Below are positions 53,781 to 62,601 of a stretch of 64,000 nucleotides of DNA, piece after piece. The notes beneath the pieces were generated by a model. It did not search any database. It was given only the letters and a program-made list of their open reading frames with translations, and was not told the DNA's origin. Made by a program: the position numbers and the translations under genes. Every line of letters starts with the position of its first letter. The stretch's first letter is position 1. Source of the stretch: Selenomonas sp. (GTDB taxonomy: Bacteria > Bacillota_C > Negativicutes > Selenomonadales > Selenomonadaceae); NCBI RefSeq assembly GCF_024699275.1, contig NZ_JAILPX010000026.1, positions 74,643 to 138,642 of the forward strand, given 5' to 3'.

Positions 53781-53857
53781 TGGTGCTCGCCGAGGGATTC
53801 GAACCCCCGACCCCCTCCATGTGACGGAGATGCTCTAGCCAACTGAGCTAGGCGAGC
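53781..53857 (-). tRNA. tRNA-Val (anticodon CAC)
   Basis: Acceptor GCTCGCC/GGCGAGC, discriminator A, encoded CCA, anticodon stem TCTCC/GGAGG and loop GTCACAT, giving CAC after U33. The GAGCA...GGGGGTCG...GGTTCGA framework matches bacterial tRNA-Val. Confidence 0.9.
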
Positions 53858-53864
53858 AATATTC

Positions 53865-53941
53865 TGGTGGGGTTAACAGAATTCGAATCTGTGACCTCCT
53901 CGATGTCAACGAGACACTCTAACCAACTGAGCTATAACCCC
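53865..53941 (-). tRNA. tRNA-Val (anticodon GAC)
   Basis: Acceptor GGGGTTA/TAACCCC, discriminator A, encoded CCA and anticodon stem TCTCG/CGAGG with loop TTGACAT, anticodon GAC. It lies 7 bases before tRNA-Val(CAC) in one transcript. Confidence 0.93.
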
Positions 53942-53967
53942 ATATCCATGTCATAACAACAGAGTCA

Positions 53968-53997
53968 ATTATAATCCACACCACGCATCGATGTCAA
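53968..53997 (-). promoter_or_regulatory. Promoter of the tRNA-Val operon
   Basis: On the minus strand a perfect TTGACA (53992-53997), an 18-base spacer and a perfect TATAAT (53968-53973). Confidence 0.85.
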
Positions 53998-54088
53998 GAG
54001 TTTTATCATATTTAATCGCCATAGACAAAAACTCCTTCAGCAAATGCACCCTTCTATCGGCTTTTATAATGTGGATAGCAAACGCCAC

Positions 54089-54379
54089 TCACCCTGCCTC
54101 ATACAAAATTACACCATCGCGCTCTATCTCTGCCCGCAGTTCGTCATTGCAGCCACTATCCAAATCCACCACATCAAACATCAATAGCGTCGGCACTATC
54201 TCTATTTCATCCACATCCAGAGAAAACATCGTTCTATTCCCGCCAGAAATTGCCAAATCCACATCGCTGCGTTCCCAGTTATCCCCCCGCGCCCGACTGC
54301 CAAAAAGAATAACCCTCTTCACACCATATTTTTGAGCCAGCTTAATTATCTCATCATGTACATGTTGTGGTAAATCCAT
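54089..54379 (-). CDS. Minimal nucleotidyltransferase (MntA-like antitoxin)
   Basis: A 96-residue MNT-fold protein with GSRARGDNWERSDVDLAI, the GSx10DxD catalytic signature. In type VII toxin-antitoxin systems MntA silences the HEPN toxin by adding AMP to a tyrosine near the toxin's active site. The start is probably 54379 (9 bases after GAGG), with 54385 as alternative. It lies 11 bases or less after the HEPN gene. A third acidic residue of the active site (VDEIEIVP or FDVVDLD region) is present. Confidence 0.85.
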   Translation of the reverse strand: MDLPQHVHDEIIKLAQKYGVKRVILFGSRARGDNWERSDVDLAISGGNRTMFSLDVDEIEIVPTLLMFDVVDLDSGCNDELRAEIERDGVILYEAG

Positions 54380-54390
54380 ATCCATAAACC

Positions 54391-54804
54391 TCACAGCCAA
54401 TTTTCTTCGATATTTCTGCGTAAATCTTCAAACATTGGCAGAAATCTCTCCTGCGCCATTCTTATAATTTCTAGCGCGACCTCATCACTATATGAATGTA
54501 CTACATTATTCCGCGCCTTCAAGGCATCATGCCAAAGTTCCTCACTATCCACCATCCCCGCTTGATAGGCCATTTTGATAATCGCGTTTGGCGAGCCCAA
54601 CTTTCGTTCCCCGTAACCATGATACTCCAACCGTTCCTTCATCGCCTTCCACGACTGTTCAAAGCAAATCTCAAACAAAGATACCATTCCCGCCTCAGTT
54701 ATCGGATCGAAGGGCGGCTCCTTGCCTGCGATTTCCTTCAGATTATTTAATGCCTTGAAGAAATTATTAACCTTTTTATGTACATCGTTACTCACAACAG
54801 CCAT
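54391..54804 (-). CDS. HEPN-domain protein (HepT/HI0074-like)
   Basis: A 137-residue all-helical protein of the HI0074/HepT type. Near residue 98 it has RNNVVHSY, the Rx4HxY motif of HepT RNases; the tyrosine is the residue modified by the partner MntA. With the downstream nucleotidyltransferase it forms a toxin-antitoxin pair. GGAGGAG lies before the ATG. It lies 10 bases downstream of a truncated sulfatase gene. Confidence 0.87.
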   Translation of the reverse strand: MAVVSNDVHKKVNNFFKALNNLKEIAGKEPPFDPITEAGMVSLFEICFEQSWKAMKERLEYHGYGERKLGSPNAIIKMAYQAGMVDSEELWHDALKARNNVVHSYSDEVALEIIRMAQERFLPMFEDLRRNIEENWL

Positions 54805-54814
54805 TTCTCCTCCA

Positions 54815-55543
54815 TCATTTGTTTAAAAATGGATCTTTAGCCACCTTAACTTCCTTTCCAAATGTCCACAAATCATCCAAGCGATACCTGTAAGTCGCAT
54901 TGGAAAAATCCTCTCCCGTATCATAATAATTGGATTCAGCATTCAAGATACCACACATGGTATTGTAGATCATATCATTGGTATAAAAATCATCTTTTCT
55001 TGACAGCAACTGTTGGTATTTATCCCGATTCTTATTCTGATATTCGCTCCCCAGGTAAATAAACATTGGTATACGAACTTTATCAAAAGAATGATCCGAT
55101 GGCCCATGACCTGTTTGTAAATTCTCCCCATGGTCAGAATAGTACATCATCACCTGCAGGTTAAGATGTTCTTTTCCATAATAATAAACATTATTCAAAA
55201 AGTCATCAACGTAACGTAATGCATTGGAATATTCAGCCTCTCTATTCTCTTCTGCAAATACAGTTTTTCCCTTGGGATAGCGTTCTGCATACGCTGAATG
55301 TGTACCACGACCATGTAAAACAATAAAATTATTTTCCGTTGAATCAATCTGCTTCAGCCCATCTAGCATACTCTCATCATATTCACCATCAGTATGTATA
55401 ACATGATCTGCTCGTTCTGCTATCAGTGAAAAGGTAGACGCACTATCTTCGCCTTCCAAATCGGTAATCCAGTAGGTATTATACCCTTTCTTCTTCGCTA
55501 TATCGATAATGTTCATAGACTCTAAAAGCGACTTATCATTATA
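54815..55543 (-). pseudogene. Truncated sulfatase-family phosphoethanolamine transferase (C-terminal part)
   Basis: About 242 codons are left of an alkaline-phosphatase-superfamily gene resembling EptA/CptA lipid A or core phosphoethanolamine transferases. The reading frame stays open up to the IS end at 55544, and upstream residues (YNDKSLLES) continue the family pattern. The metal-binding YYSDHGENLQTGHGPSDHS is kept, but the N-terminal membrane domain and the catalytic Thr/Ser region are gone. The ATG at 55516 lies inside the old gene and has no good RBS. No matching 5' part is found on the other side of the IS. Confidence 0.85.
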
Positions 55544-55574
55544 CCTAAAATCCCGAGATTTTTTAACCTACGGG
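55544..55574. repeat. IS left terminal inverted repeat
   Basis: It begins CCTAAAATCCCGAG and ends TTTAACCTACGGG. It contains the transposase stop codon (55563-55565). Confidence 0.9.
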
Positions 55575-57182
55575 ATCCCCAAATCCTAAGGCCTTGAATA
55601 TCTCATGTTGTTCCTTGCTAATTGGCTGAACGATACGCTTACCATTCAACCGGGCTACGCGGAGCCTGCGTACCTTCAAGAGCAGTTCATGCATGGTGTA
55701 GGTCTTGTAAAGACCGCCACGCAGCATCCGCTGGTGAAGTTCACTGATGAGCAGCAAGGCGATAAAGCTGATGAACAGCTTGTTTTCCATGCGCTCATCG
55801 TTATGGACGCGCAAACGATTTAAATCCAGTGTGTTCTTCAGTCGGGAAAAGCTTTTCTCAACAACATCTTTGGTTCTGTAAATTGTCAAGGCGTCTTCTG
55901 CATTGTCCACGCTGTCACTTCGTAAGACCATCCCGCCGCCAGTCTGCATCTTCTTCGCAATTCCATCTTTACGGACATTGGCAGTCAGCCCTTCGGATGA
56001 TTTGGAAGAGTTACGGATGATGAGATACTTCTTGACTTCAGTAGTATATTGCGGATTATCTGGATTTTTCAATGCTTCCCGCCTTAGCTCCGTTATATAA
56101 GTGTAGAGCTTGGTTCGCTCCGTAACCTGCCTTACGGAATTCAAGTAGATATGCACATGCAACTTGGTTTTACGCTTGTCTGTATGCCAGGTACGAACTT
56201 TGTGGATTCCTTGAATGCCGCCATCCGGCGTTGGGATTGTATAGTCCAAGTCATGAATATCTTTTTGGACACTCTCAACCTGCTTCTTGGCAAAGGCACT
56301 GGTAAACGGCACTGAAATTAGGAAATGAACAGGCCTGTCCGGATTTAGCATCTCATCGATGTTCTTACGACTGTAAAATCCCTTATCCATGACAATGCGA
56401 ATGGCACAGTCAGGAACTAGAGACGTGACTTCTTCCAGGGTAGTCCGAAGTGTTGTGACATCTTTCAGACTGCCACGATAGCTGGTCTGGTAGATTGGAA
56501 GCCGTGAGCCTTCACCAAACAACATGCACAAATTAATCTGCGGTAAGTTCTCATGGTCGCGGTTGTACCCCCACTCGCTGGATTCCAACAACTGCGAATA
56601 CGACGATATGGAAGTGATATCCAATGCGATGTACTCATTTTCTTGAGCTTGCTCAATCCAGGAAGTGTAGAACTCATCCCGCTGATTTTCAGTCATGGCG
56701 GTAAAGAGTTCGCTAATCCGTTGGGATGACAGCGTGGAATTCAGCAAAGGCATGGATTCCGTCTGCGACAGCCATTCCTCACAGTAAAGCAAAGGCTCCT
56801 GTGACTCAACCAGGAAGCAGGCCAGCGTGAAAATCTCACGAAACTGCACAGAGAAAGCATTCTGCAACAGCGGTAACAGGTTAATGCTGTTTGCCAGTTT
56901 CAAAAAGAGGTACATACTGCCGTAACGTTTATTGGAAGCGAGGATATTTCTTGCTATCTCTAAGGTTTCTCGTGGAATGGAGGGGAATTCCTGCTCGATT
57001 GGCGTTCCAGCAGCAGCCATACGCTCAAGGTATTCTTTCTTGAAGACAGGCTTACCTGTGACAGAATCTATCTTACCAATGGAAACCTTTTTGTTGCGCG
57101 GACGACCATTCTGGTCACGGAAAGACACGGATTCATATAGATAGGTGTACTTGCCAACGTTTTGACGTGAAATGCATGCCAT
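55563..57182 (-). CDS. IS1634-family DDE transposase
   Basis: A 539-residue transposase of the IS4 superfamily. The DDE residues are likely the Asp in ALDITSI, the Asp in IVMDKGFYSRKN and the Glu in KDVVEKSFSRLKNTLDLN. Length and termini match intact IS1634-type enzymes, so it may be active. RBS AAAGGAGGAG lies inside a long palindrome (57188-57240). Confidence 0.92.
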   Translation of the reverse strand: MACISRQNVGKYTYLYESVSFRDQNGRPRNKKVSIGKIDSVTGKPVFKKEYLERMAAAGTPIEQEFPSIPRETLEIARNILASNKRYGSMYLFLKLANSINLLPLLQNAFSVQFREIFTLACFLVESQEPLLYCEEWLSQTESMPLLNSTLSSQRISELFTAMTENQRDEFYTSWIEQAQENEYIALDITSISSYSQLLESSEWGYNRDHENLPQINLCMLFGEGSRLPIYQTSYRGSLKDVTTLRTTLEEVTSLVPDCAIRIVMDKGFYSRKNIDEMLNPDRPVHFLISVPFTSAFAKKQVESVQKDIHDLDYTIPTPDGGIQGIHKVRTWHTDKRKTKLHVHIYLNSVRQVTERTKLYTYITELRREALKNPDNPQYTTEVKKYLIIRNSSKSSEGLTANVRKDGIAKKMQTGGGMVLRSDSVDNAEDALTIYRTKDVVEKSFSRLKNTLDLNRLRVHNDERMENKLFISFIALLLISELHQRMLRGGLYKTYTMHELLLKVRRLRVARLNGKRIVQPISKEQHEIFKALGFGDPVG

Positions 57183-57187
57183 ATTTG

Positions 57188-57240
57188 CGCTCCTCCTTTT
57201 TGTAGGTTAATTATATTTTAACCTACAAAAAGGAGGAGCG
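57188..57240 (-). promoter_or_regulatory. Transposase leader palindrome
   Basis: Perfect 23-bp arms 57188-57210 and 57218-57240 flank a 7-base centre. The arm next to the transposase contains its RBS. On the minus strand a TATAAT lies at the centre, so a native transcript would begin within the second arm. Transcripts entering from outside would fold both arms and hide the RBS. Confidence 0.65.
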
Positions 57241-57286
57241 TAACGGGCACGAACCCTTATATTTCAAGGAAATTTAATGAATTATG

Positions 57287-57318
57287 CCCGTAGGTTAAAT
57301 TTTCCGCGGGATTTTAGG
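57287..57318. repeat. IS right terminal inverted repeat
   Basis: Reverse complement begins CCTAAAATCCCGCGG and ends TTTAACCTACGGG, matching the left end with a few changes. Confidence 0.9.
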
Positions 57319-57645
57319 CTGTTTTTGAATGATAGTTTTGGTCCATTGAGTGAAGATTATTGGAACAAGATTTTGAAAAAAGTGATGGTTGCTGAACATA
57401 TCGGCATAGACAAAGGCAGAAAGAAATTTGGTCTAAATCATCGATTTCGACACGGGTTTGCCATGCGTATGCTCCATGAAAAGAAGCTTGACCCATACAT
57501 AGTAAAGTCTCTCATGAGACAGGCGAATGTGAGTTCTTTGGAGCCGTATCTGAAGCTGACACCAGAAGGTGTTAAAGAGCTTAGAAACAGGTATACTAAA
57601 GAAAAACATGATGTTATAGAAAAATATGTGGATGATAATGATTAG
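57319..57645 (+). pseudogene. C-terminal stub of a tyrosine recombinase (TnpA-like)
   Basis: About 108 codons are left of a tyrosine recombinase whose 5' part was removed at the IS junction. It keeps box II (HRFRHGFAMRML, with HxxR) and the nucleophile tyrosine in SSLEPYLKLTPE, but the N-terminal binding domain and the first catalytic arginine are lost. The frame runs back into the IS as far as 57277. It lies 11 bases before the next recombinase, so it was the first gene of a recombinase operon. Confidence 0.8.
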
Positions 57646-57656
57646 AGGCCATCAAC

Positions 57657-59933
57657 ATGAATATGGATAAAATAAGGACTATTGAACAGGTTGCCAGGGA
57701 GAAATGTGAAAAGTTCTATTTGGGGGAGGCAAGAGCGGTAGTTAAGGACCTGATAACCTATATGGATTTGGCAGATGGTAGTGACAAAAGTAAGAGGTAT
57801 ATACAGGAGATAAAACGATGCTATGCAAAGTTTATTATCAGTATGCCGCTAGATATTTGTCCGAATATGGTTACAAGGAAATACTTTTCACATTTGGTGG
57901 AAGAGCTTGAAGGAAAAAATTCGCCAAATAAACCGGGAGTGGGAAAGGTTTTGGTTAAATCATTTACTTCCTTTATTAGAAGAGGTCTGTATAATAAGCT
58001 GGAATTGTCGGAGTGGAAAGACGCTGATATGTTGAAGAGGATAGAGGACGAATCTTTTCGAGGAGTTTTTTTGCTTAAGTATATCTTGAATGAGAGCGTC
58101 CCAGTTTCCCAAATGCGTATAATACGCTTCGAAAGCAAATACCATAAAAGAGAGACGCAGCGTTTGTTGGTGTTTGATACAAGAAGTACGTTCCTGCAGG
58201 ACTTGCAAGTTGAGTTGTTTTTTGCTGTGAAAAAGTTCAATACATTTGTCTATAATCACGAAGACCAAGCTATTACTAGACGATTTGAAGAAAGCTTGGG
58301 TAGCTTGACAGTGCCAACAAATATAATGGACTTTAATCCTAATACGTTCCGGCAGCAGATGTTGTTCTTCTACCGCCATACTTCTGCGGAAGAAGTGGGC
58401 GTGATTAAAGCCTTATATCTGCATGTCATAAAGAACATGCAAGGGCCAGATACGCCGTTCACTATAGAAAACGGGATGGATATTGGTTTTGTCAGTAGAT
58501 GCGACGTTGTGAAATGTTTAGAAGAAGGTTATCGTTCTATAAGACTTTCTTCGTTTAAAGAAGTGCCTTCTTTCGACAATTGGCTTGTAGCGACAGATGA
58601 CCAGACTGGGATATGCGGCGATATCTTGCGGAAAAATCGCCTCATCCAAGTTTCTTTTCAAGATATCTCTTTGAAGTACAGGAATATTTGCAAAAAGTGG
58701 TTTATCAGTGACAGGGAAATTGTTCTGATAGAAAGGGCTAATTGTTTGCGTTTTATCAAGAGATTTTTAGAAGAACTAGAAAAAAGGCATAAGAAAGTTC
58801 GTCCCCTGCGGGATGAAGGTGTTGAAATCACATTTCAAGATATTACATCATATCTCTACAAAGACAAGGACGACAAAGTGAGTGAAAGAGCAAGAGCTAG
58901 CATTGCGAGATTTCTGTCTTATTTGAAACACACAGGTGATATGTCAGTGGACGCTGCTTGTTTCAAATATTTTCCATCATACCATCGAGTAGCGTCAAGC
59001 CACGATGATTTCGAGGACTATATTCCTGAAGAAGATTACCAAATACTAGCGAAAAATCTTCATGAAGAAAGCCGAAAAGAAAGTGCATTGCCTGTTCATA
59101 AAATAACTTTTGCGTTATTTTGTATTATGTCGCTGATGGAGCTGAGACCTTCATCGATAATGGCTTTGCGTTTGTCTGATATTCAGGAATGTGGGAATGG
59201 TGAATATTACATCAATGTTGCTACTAAAACTAGCAGGTCTCATCAAAAAACCTATAGTATCCCCCCCATTGTATACCAAGTACTTCATAAAGTCATTGAA
59301 TATACTGCAGTTTACCGGGAGAATGTTCCCTGGAACATCAAGGATATGTTGTTCATATCCCCCAGTGGGAAGATTTTTTCAGCCGATTCTATTAACTGCG
59401 TTATGAAGCGTGTATGCGAAAAGAATGGAATAAGGAAATATACACTTAGGAATCTTCGCAAAACGTATATGACAAGTGTGGCTCAGTCTATTCGAAAGAG
59501 TGGTGGCTCTGCATTTGGTCTGGAGCAACTGTTTGACCACAAGCATCTGGAGACTACATTCATATCTTATATCCGGATTAGCAAGGAAGAGATTATGATG
59601 ACGATTTGCAGTAAGAAATCCATCAAGCTGGAAGATAAAGTGAGAAAAAACATAAGGCAAAATATCGAGATGGACGCAAAACAGCTTGTTTCAGATAAGG
59701 CTGGATACTGCCAGAGAGAAGAATGCAATATGGACGGCATGGCGGATTGCTTTGTCTGTAAGTATTTTATAACGTCGCTGTCTTTTTATGACAGTTTTGT
59801 GCTGAAGCGTGAAAAGATAAAAAAGATGCTGGCAACGGAGGGGTTTGGTGAGGAACTTTTTGAGGGGTATCGCCTCATACTGAAGATTATTGATATGTAT
59901 ATCGCTGTGATGAACGAAATGAGGGAGGCATAG
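57657..59933 (+). CDS. Large tyrosine recombinase (758 aa)
   Basis: The second recombinase of the module. A long N-terminal region (about 1-440) with no recognised domain precedes a catalytic domain. The first Arg is in LMELRPSSIMAL (about 499), box II is LRNLRKTYMT with the usual His replaced, a later His is in FDHKHLETTF (about 626) and the nucleophile Tyr is in ISYIRIS (about 638). A cysteine-rich tail (CQREECNMDGMADCFVCKYF) looks like a zinc-binding knuckle. It is about twice the size of common integrases. It lies 20 bases before the third recombinase. Confidence 0.83.
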   Translation: MNMDKIRTIEQVAREKCEKFYLGEARAVVKDLITYMDLADGSDKSKRYIQEIKRCYAKFIISMPLDICPNMVTRKYFSHLVEELEGKNSPNKPGVGKVLVKSFTSFIRRGLYNKLELSEWKDADMLKRIEDESFRGVFLLKYILNESVPVSQMRIIRFESKYHKRETQRLLVFDTRSTFLQDLQVELFFAVKKFNTFVYNHEDQAITRRFEESLGSLTVPTNIMDFNPNTFRQQMLFFYRHTSAEEVGVIKALYLHVIKNMQGPDTPFTIENGMDIGFVSRCDVVKCLEEGYRSIRLSSFKEVPSFDNWLVATDDQTGICGDILRKNRLIQVSFQDISLKYRNICKKWFISDREIVLIERANCLRFIKRFLEELEKRHKKVRPLRDEGVEITFQDITSYLYKDKDDKVSERARASIARFLSYLKHTGDMSVDAACFKYFPSYHRVASSHDDFEDYIPEEDYQILAKNLHEESRKESALPVHKITFALFCIMSLMELRPSSIMALRLSDIQECGNGEYYINVATKTSRSHQKTYSIPPIVYQVLHKVIEYTAVYRENVPWNIKDMLFISPSGKIFSADSINCVMKRVCEKNGIRKYTLRNLRKTYMTSVAQSIRKSGGSAFGLEQLFDHKHLETTFISYIRISKEEIMMTICSKKSIKLEDKVRKNIRQNIEMDAKQLVSDKAGYCQREECNMDGMADCFVCKYFITSLSFYDSFVLKREKIKKMLATEGFGEELFEGYRLILKIIDMYIAVMNEMREA

Positions 59934-59953
59934 TATAGAGAGGCGGGATAGTC

Positions 59954-61843
59954 ATGAATGAAGACCTGAAGAAATTAGTAATTCCAACACAAGGGAACCC
60001 TGTGCTTATCCGAAAGGATTTCCAGAATTTGATTGATACGGGATTTTTTACCATCAATGGAGTCATGTTCAGTTTCGGAGAAAACGTCTGGAACATAACT
60101 GACAGTCTAAATCCGGAAATACGAGGCGACTTGAAAATAAAGCTGGATTTCTCATCAGTCGGCAACAAGGACGCAAAGCTCAAATTGAAGCTCTGGATGT
60201 ATGTGCTCTTAACTCCATACAAAAGTGGCGTGAATAATAAGATGAAAACTATTTACGACAAACTGGTACATTTGAAGAAATGTTATTCCTTTATGGAATC
60301 TCAAGGATGGGAAGGTTTCTTTGTTCAGCCCAAACTGTTTATGGTGGAGGAGTACAGAAATTGGTTAAAAGGGGAATATCTATATAAAGGTCAGCATGAT
60401 TGTTGTGGCAGGTACGTTGCATTTTTGGAGTTTCAAGAGGAGGTATGGGGGCTAGTTCAGAAAAGGGAGGTCATAGATGTCTTAAAGAATTTCGACTCCC
60501 AAAAGCTTCAGGCCGAAAGGAAGACTCGGATAAGAGACGCTATCCCTCCTGAGTTCTACCAGCGGCTGCATGACTTATGCATGAAGACCATGGAAGACGA
60601 AACTGTGAAATTGGATTATCGCATTACAAGTGCAGTGATTGTCATGTTCAGTCAGACTGGGCTGAGAACTGGTGAGCTCTACTATATAGAAGCACAGCCG
60701 ATAAACAGGGTTATGAAAGAAGACCAGTTTGGCAAGAAAATCGAGGTAAGGTACATTTATGCTCCTATCAGAAAATCTGTAAGGGAGAGAGATACGGTTA
60801 CAGAAATGGAAAAAATACCACTCACGGATGATGGGGAAAGAGCATTTAATATCTTAATGGATATATGCAAAGAAAGGAGAGTGCAGAATGGACAAAACAT
60901 GCTAGTTGTCTATCCCAAAAGGGGGAGGGAAGCGATGGTGCGGACTCGTTTGTATAGTTCTTGGGCGTTGAAATTCTATGCTCACTATCACAATGAGCTG
61001 GATACGCTTAATACACATGACAAATATCAAACATTGTCCCACAGGCGTATCGAAAGTCTGCCTGGCGAAGAGTGTGGTCGTATCATAGACGAATATGGTG
61101 AAGACGCTATACTTGTTTTTCCTACACCCACACATTTTCGGAAGACATACGCCACCATTCTTTATCAGAATGGCACACCCGCGGAGGATATCTATAAACT
61201 GCTTAACCAAAGTAGCCCAAGAGTGACTGAGGACTATTATATACGTCCATTTTTCAATCAGAAAGACTTTGCAAAGTCGAAAGAAACATATTCCGCCGTT
61301 ATAAAGCATGATGCGAAGATTTTGGGAAAAAAGAGCACCAATTTTATCGAACGCTTAAAAGAGTGCATAGAGAAAGAAGAGCTTGCCAACATATGCAAAT
61401 CTGACGATGAACTTGTGGAGATGATGTCTAATATTCACCCGCTACATGCAAAGGAAGTAGGATTCTGCCTAATGTCAGATATACAGCCATGCACTGTTAG
61501 AAGCGACGAAGAACGTCTCATGTGTGCCTTCAACACATGCCCTAACATTGGCTTCATGTTCTACGATATAGTCGAGCACTACCAGCAGATGAAGCACCAC
61601 GAGAAGGCTATAGAACTGAATGTTCAGGAAGGTCATGATATAGCAGCCGAAAAGGAATTAAAAATGATTAGGTATCTGGTGAAGACATATCTTGAGCCAG
61701 AGATTGCTGAAACGGAGAGGGAAATTCAGACACATGGGAAAGAGCAGATTATTAGCTGGTATCCTGTCATGGAACCCATTTTGGAGAAATTTGGAGAGAT
61801 TAAGTCTGAAGTCATGGCTTATGCAAAGGAGGTTGTTGCGTGA
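59954..61843 (+). CDS. Tyrosine recombinase (629 aa, TnpB-like)
   Basis: A 629-residue recombinase, the same length as Tn554 TnpB. Arg I lies in SQTGLRTGELYYI (about 237), box II is THFRKTYATILY (about 393) and Tyr is in VTEDYYIRPF (about 428). Beyond the catalytic domain is a Cys-rich segment (GFCLMSDIQPC ... LMCAFNTCPNIGF) and a helical tail, as in this recombinase group. RBS GGCGGGA. Its stop overlaps the start of the next gene (TGATG). Confidence 0.87.
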   Translation: MNEDLKKLVIPTQGNPVLIRKDFQNLIDTGFFTINGVMFSFGENVWNITDSLNPEIRGDLKIKLDFSSVGNKDAKLKLKLWMYVLLTPYKSGVNNKMKTIYDKLVHLKKCYSFMESQGWEGFFVQPKLFMVEEYRNWLKGEYLYKGQHDCCGRYVAFLEFQEEVWGLVQKREVIDVLKNFDSQKLQAERKTRIRDAIPPEFYQRLHDLCMKTMEDETVKLDYRITSAVIVMFSQTGLRTGELYYIEAQPINRVMKEDQFGKKIEVRYIYAPIRKSVRERDTVTEMEKIPLTDDGERAFNILMDICKERRVQNGQNMLVVYPKRGREAMVRTRLYSSWALKFYAHYHNELDTLNTHDKYQTLSHRRIESLPGEECGRIIDEYGEDAILVFPTPTHFRKTYATILYQNGTPAEDIYKLLNQSSPRVTEDYYIRPFFNQKDFAKSKETYSAVIKHDAKILGKKSTNFIERLKECIEKEELANICKSDDELVEMMSNIHPLHAKEVGFCLMSDIQPCTVRSDEERLMCAFNTCPNIGFMFYDIVEHYQQMKHHEKAIELNVQEGHDIAAEKELKMIRYLVKTYLEPEIAETEREIQTHGKEQIISWYPVMEPILEKFGEIKSEVMAYAKEVVA

Positions 61844-62415
61844 TGTGTGTTGTTAAGGATAAAGAAGAAACTCGTTTGATGGAGATGTTAAAGGAAGCGG
61901 GTTGCTCGGTAGGGGCGTTATATAGACTCAGTGTTGAGGGAAATCTCAAAGGTTGGCTTCTGGAAATGCAGGCTATCTATGACAGTAAGAAGGCTCTGCG
62001 GGATGAAGCGTACAAGAAGTACAAGGATAATAAGTTGACTATGAGCACATTTGTAGATGAGGCTTCCTTCAGCCGTCCAACTCTGTATGGCGACAATTTG
62101 CTGAAAAAGTATGCTGAATTTCTGGTCCGAAAAAGCAGTGAGAACGACCCCATAAAGAAGATGGAACAGGCTATAAAGAACAAACAGGAGGTAGAACGCT
62201 ACAACGAGGCTCTTGTCCGTGACGTCATAGAGCTGCTGCATAACAAAGAGGACTGCGACAAGCTGGCCGAGGAGGTGGATTTTTTGAAAAACCAAATTGC
62301 CTACTTGAAAAAACAGCAAGGAGTAAAGGTCCCTGCTTTTCCCATGGAACGGCGGGTTGTGACCACGCCGAACAATTTGGAAGGCGTATTTCCTGTAGAA
62401 CTCCATAGGGATTGA
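61843..62415 (+). CDS. TnpC-like small helical accessory protein
   Basis: A 190-residue helical protein. Its central part TMSTFVDEASFSRPTLYGDN resembles the HTH-like segment of Tn554 TnpC-type proteins, and a coiled coil follows (about 110-160). It may guide orientation or frequency of recombination, as TnpC does. The start is ATG 61843 or GTG 61840, both served by AAGGAGG (61826-61832). It ends NLEGVFPVELHRD, nearly the same ending as the remnant ORF at 63270. Confidence 0.7.
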   Translation: MCVVKDKEETRLMEMLKEAGCSVGALYRLSVEGNLKGWLLEMQAIYDSKKALRDEAYKKYKDNKLTMSTFVDEASFSRPTLYGDNLLKKYAEFLVRKSSENDPIKKMEQAIKNKQEVERYNEALVRDVIELLHNKEDCDKLAEEVDFLKNQIAYLKKQQGVKVPAFPMERRVVTTPNNLEGVFPVELHRD

Positions 62416-62601
62416 ACTTCATGCGAAATGTTGTAAGAATAGTGCTTTCTAGCGTGAAAAGGACTACTCTTTTGCATGGAGGCGTTCCCGGAGAGGCTTT
62501 CTTTTTTAGAGCCAAAGCGTAGACAGGCAGGATAATCCCTGTCAAAAAAAATATTTGATGTTATCACCGTTAGCATGATGAAAAGCTAGGAGGTAATCAG
62601 C
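62416..62601. other. Junction between the element and the second remnant
   Basis: This stretch holds no gene. It contains AGCGTAGACAGG (62516-62527) and an inverted repeat GACAGG/CCTGTC (62522-62543), probably near the right end of the first element. Confidence 0.4.

Larger units (their letters stand above)
55544..57318 (-). mobile_element. IS1634-family insertion sequence
   Basis: A 1775-bp element bounded by imperfect inverted repeats of 31-32 bases beginning CCTAAAATCCCG. It carries one transposase gene, which nearly fills it. No target-site duplication is seen: the left flank ends ATCATTATA and the right flank begins CTGTTTTTGA. The two flanks belong to different genes. Confidence 0.9.
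57319..62543 (+). mobile_element. Tn554/RIT-like multi-recombinase element (5' end lost)
   Basis: Four tightly spaced plus-strand genes: a TnpA-like stub, two large tyrosine recombinases (758 and 629 aa) and a small TnpC-like protein. This matches the tnpA-tnpB-tnpC logic of Tn554 or recombinase-in-trio elements. The left end is cut by the IS. The right end is set provisionally at GACAGG...CCTGTC (62522-62543), because the same AGCRTAGACAGG motif recurs after a related remnant at 63343. Base composition is more AT-rich than the chromosome to the left. Confidence 0.6.

Noticed and set aside
55530..57330. Target-site duplication of the IS
   Set aside because: Flanks ATCATTATA and CTGTTTTTGA share no direct repeat of useful length, whatever small shift of the ends is used.
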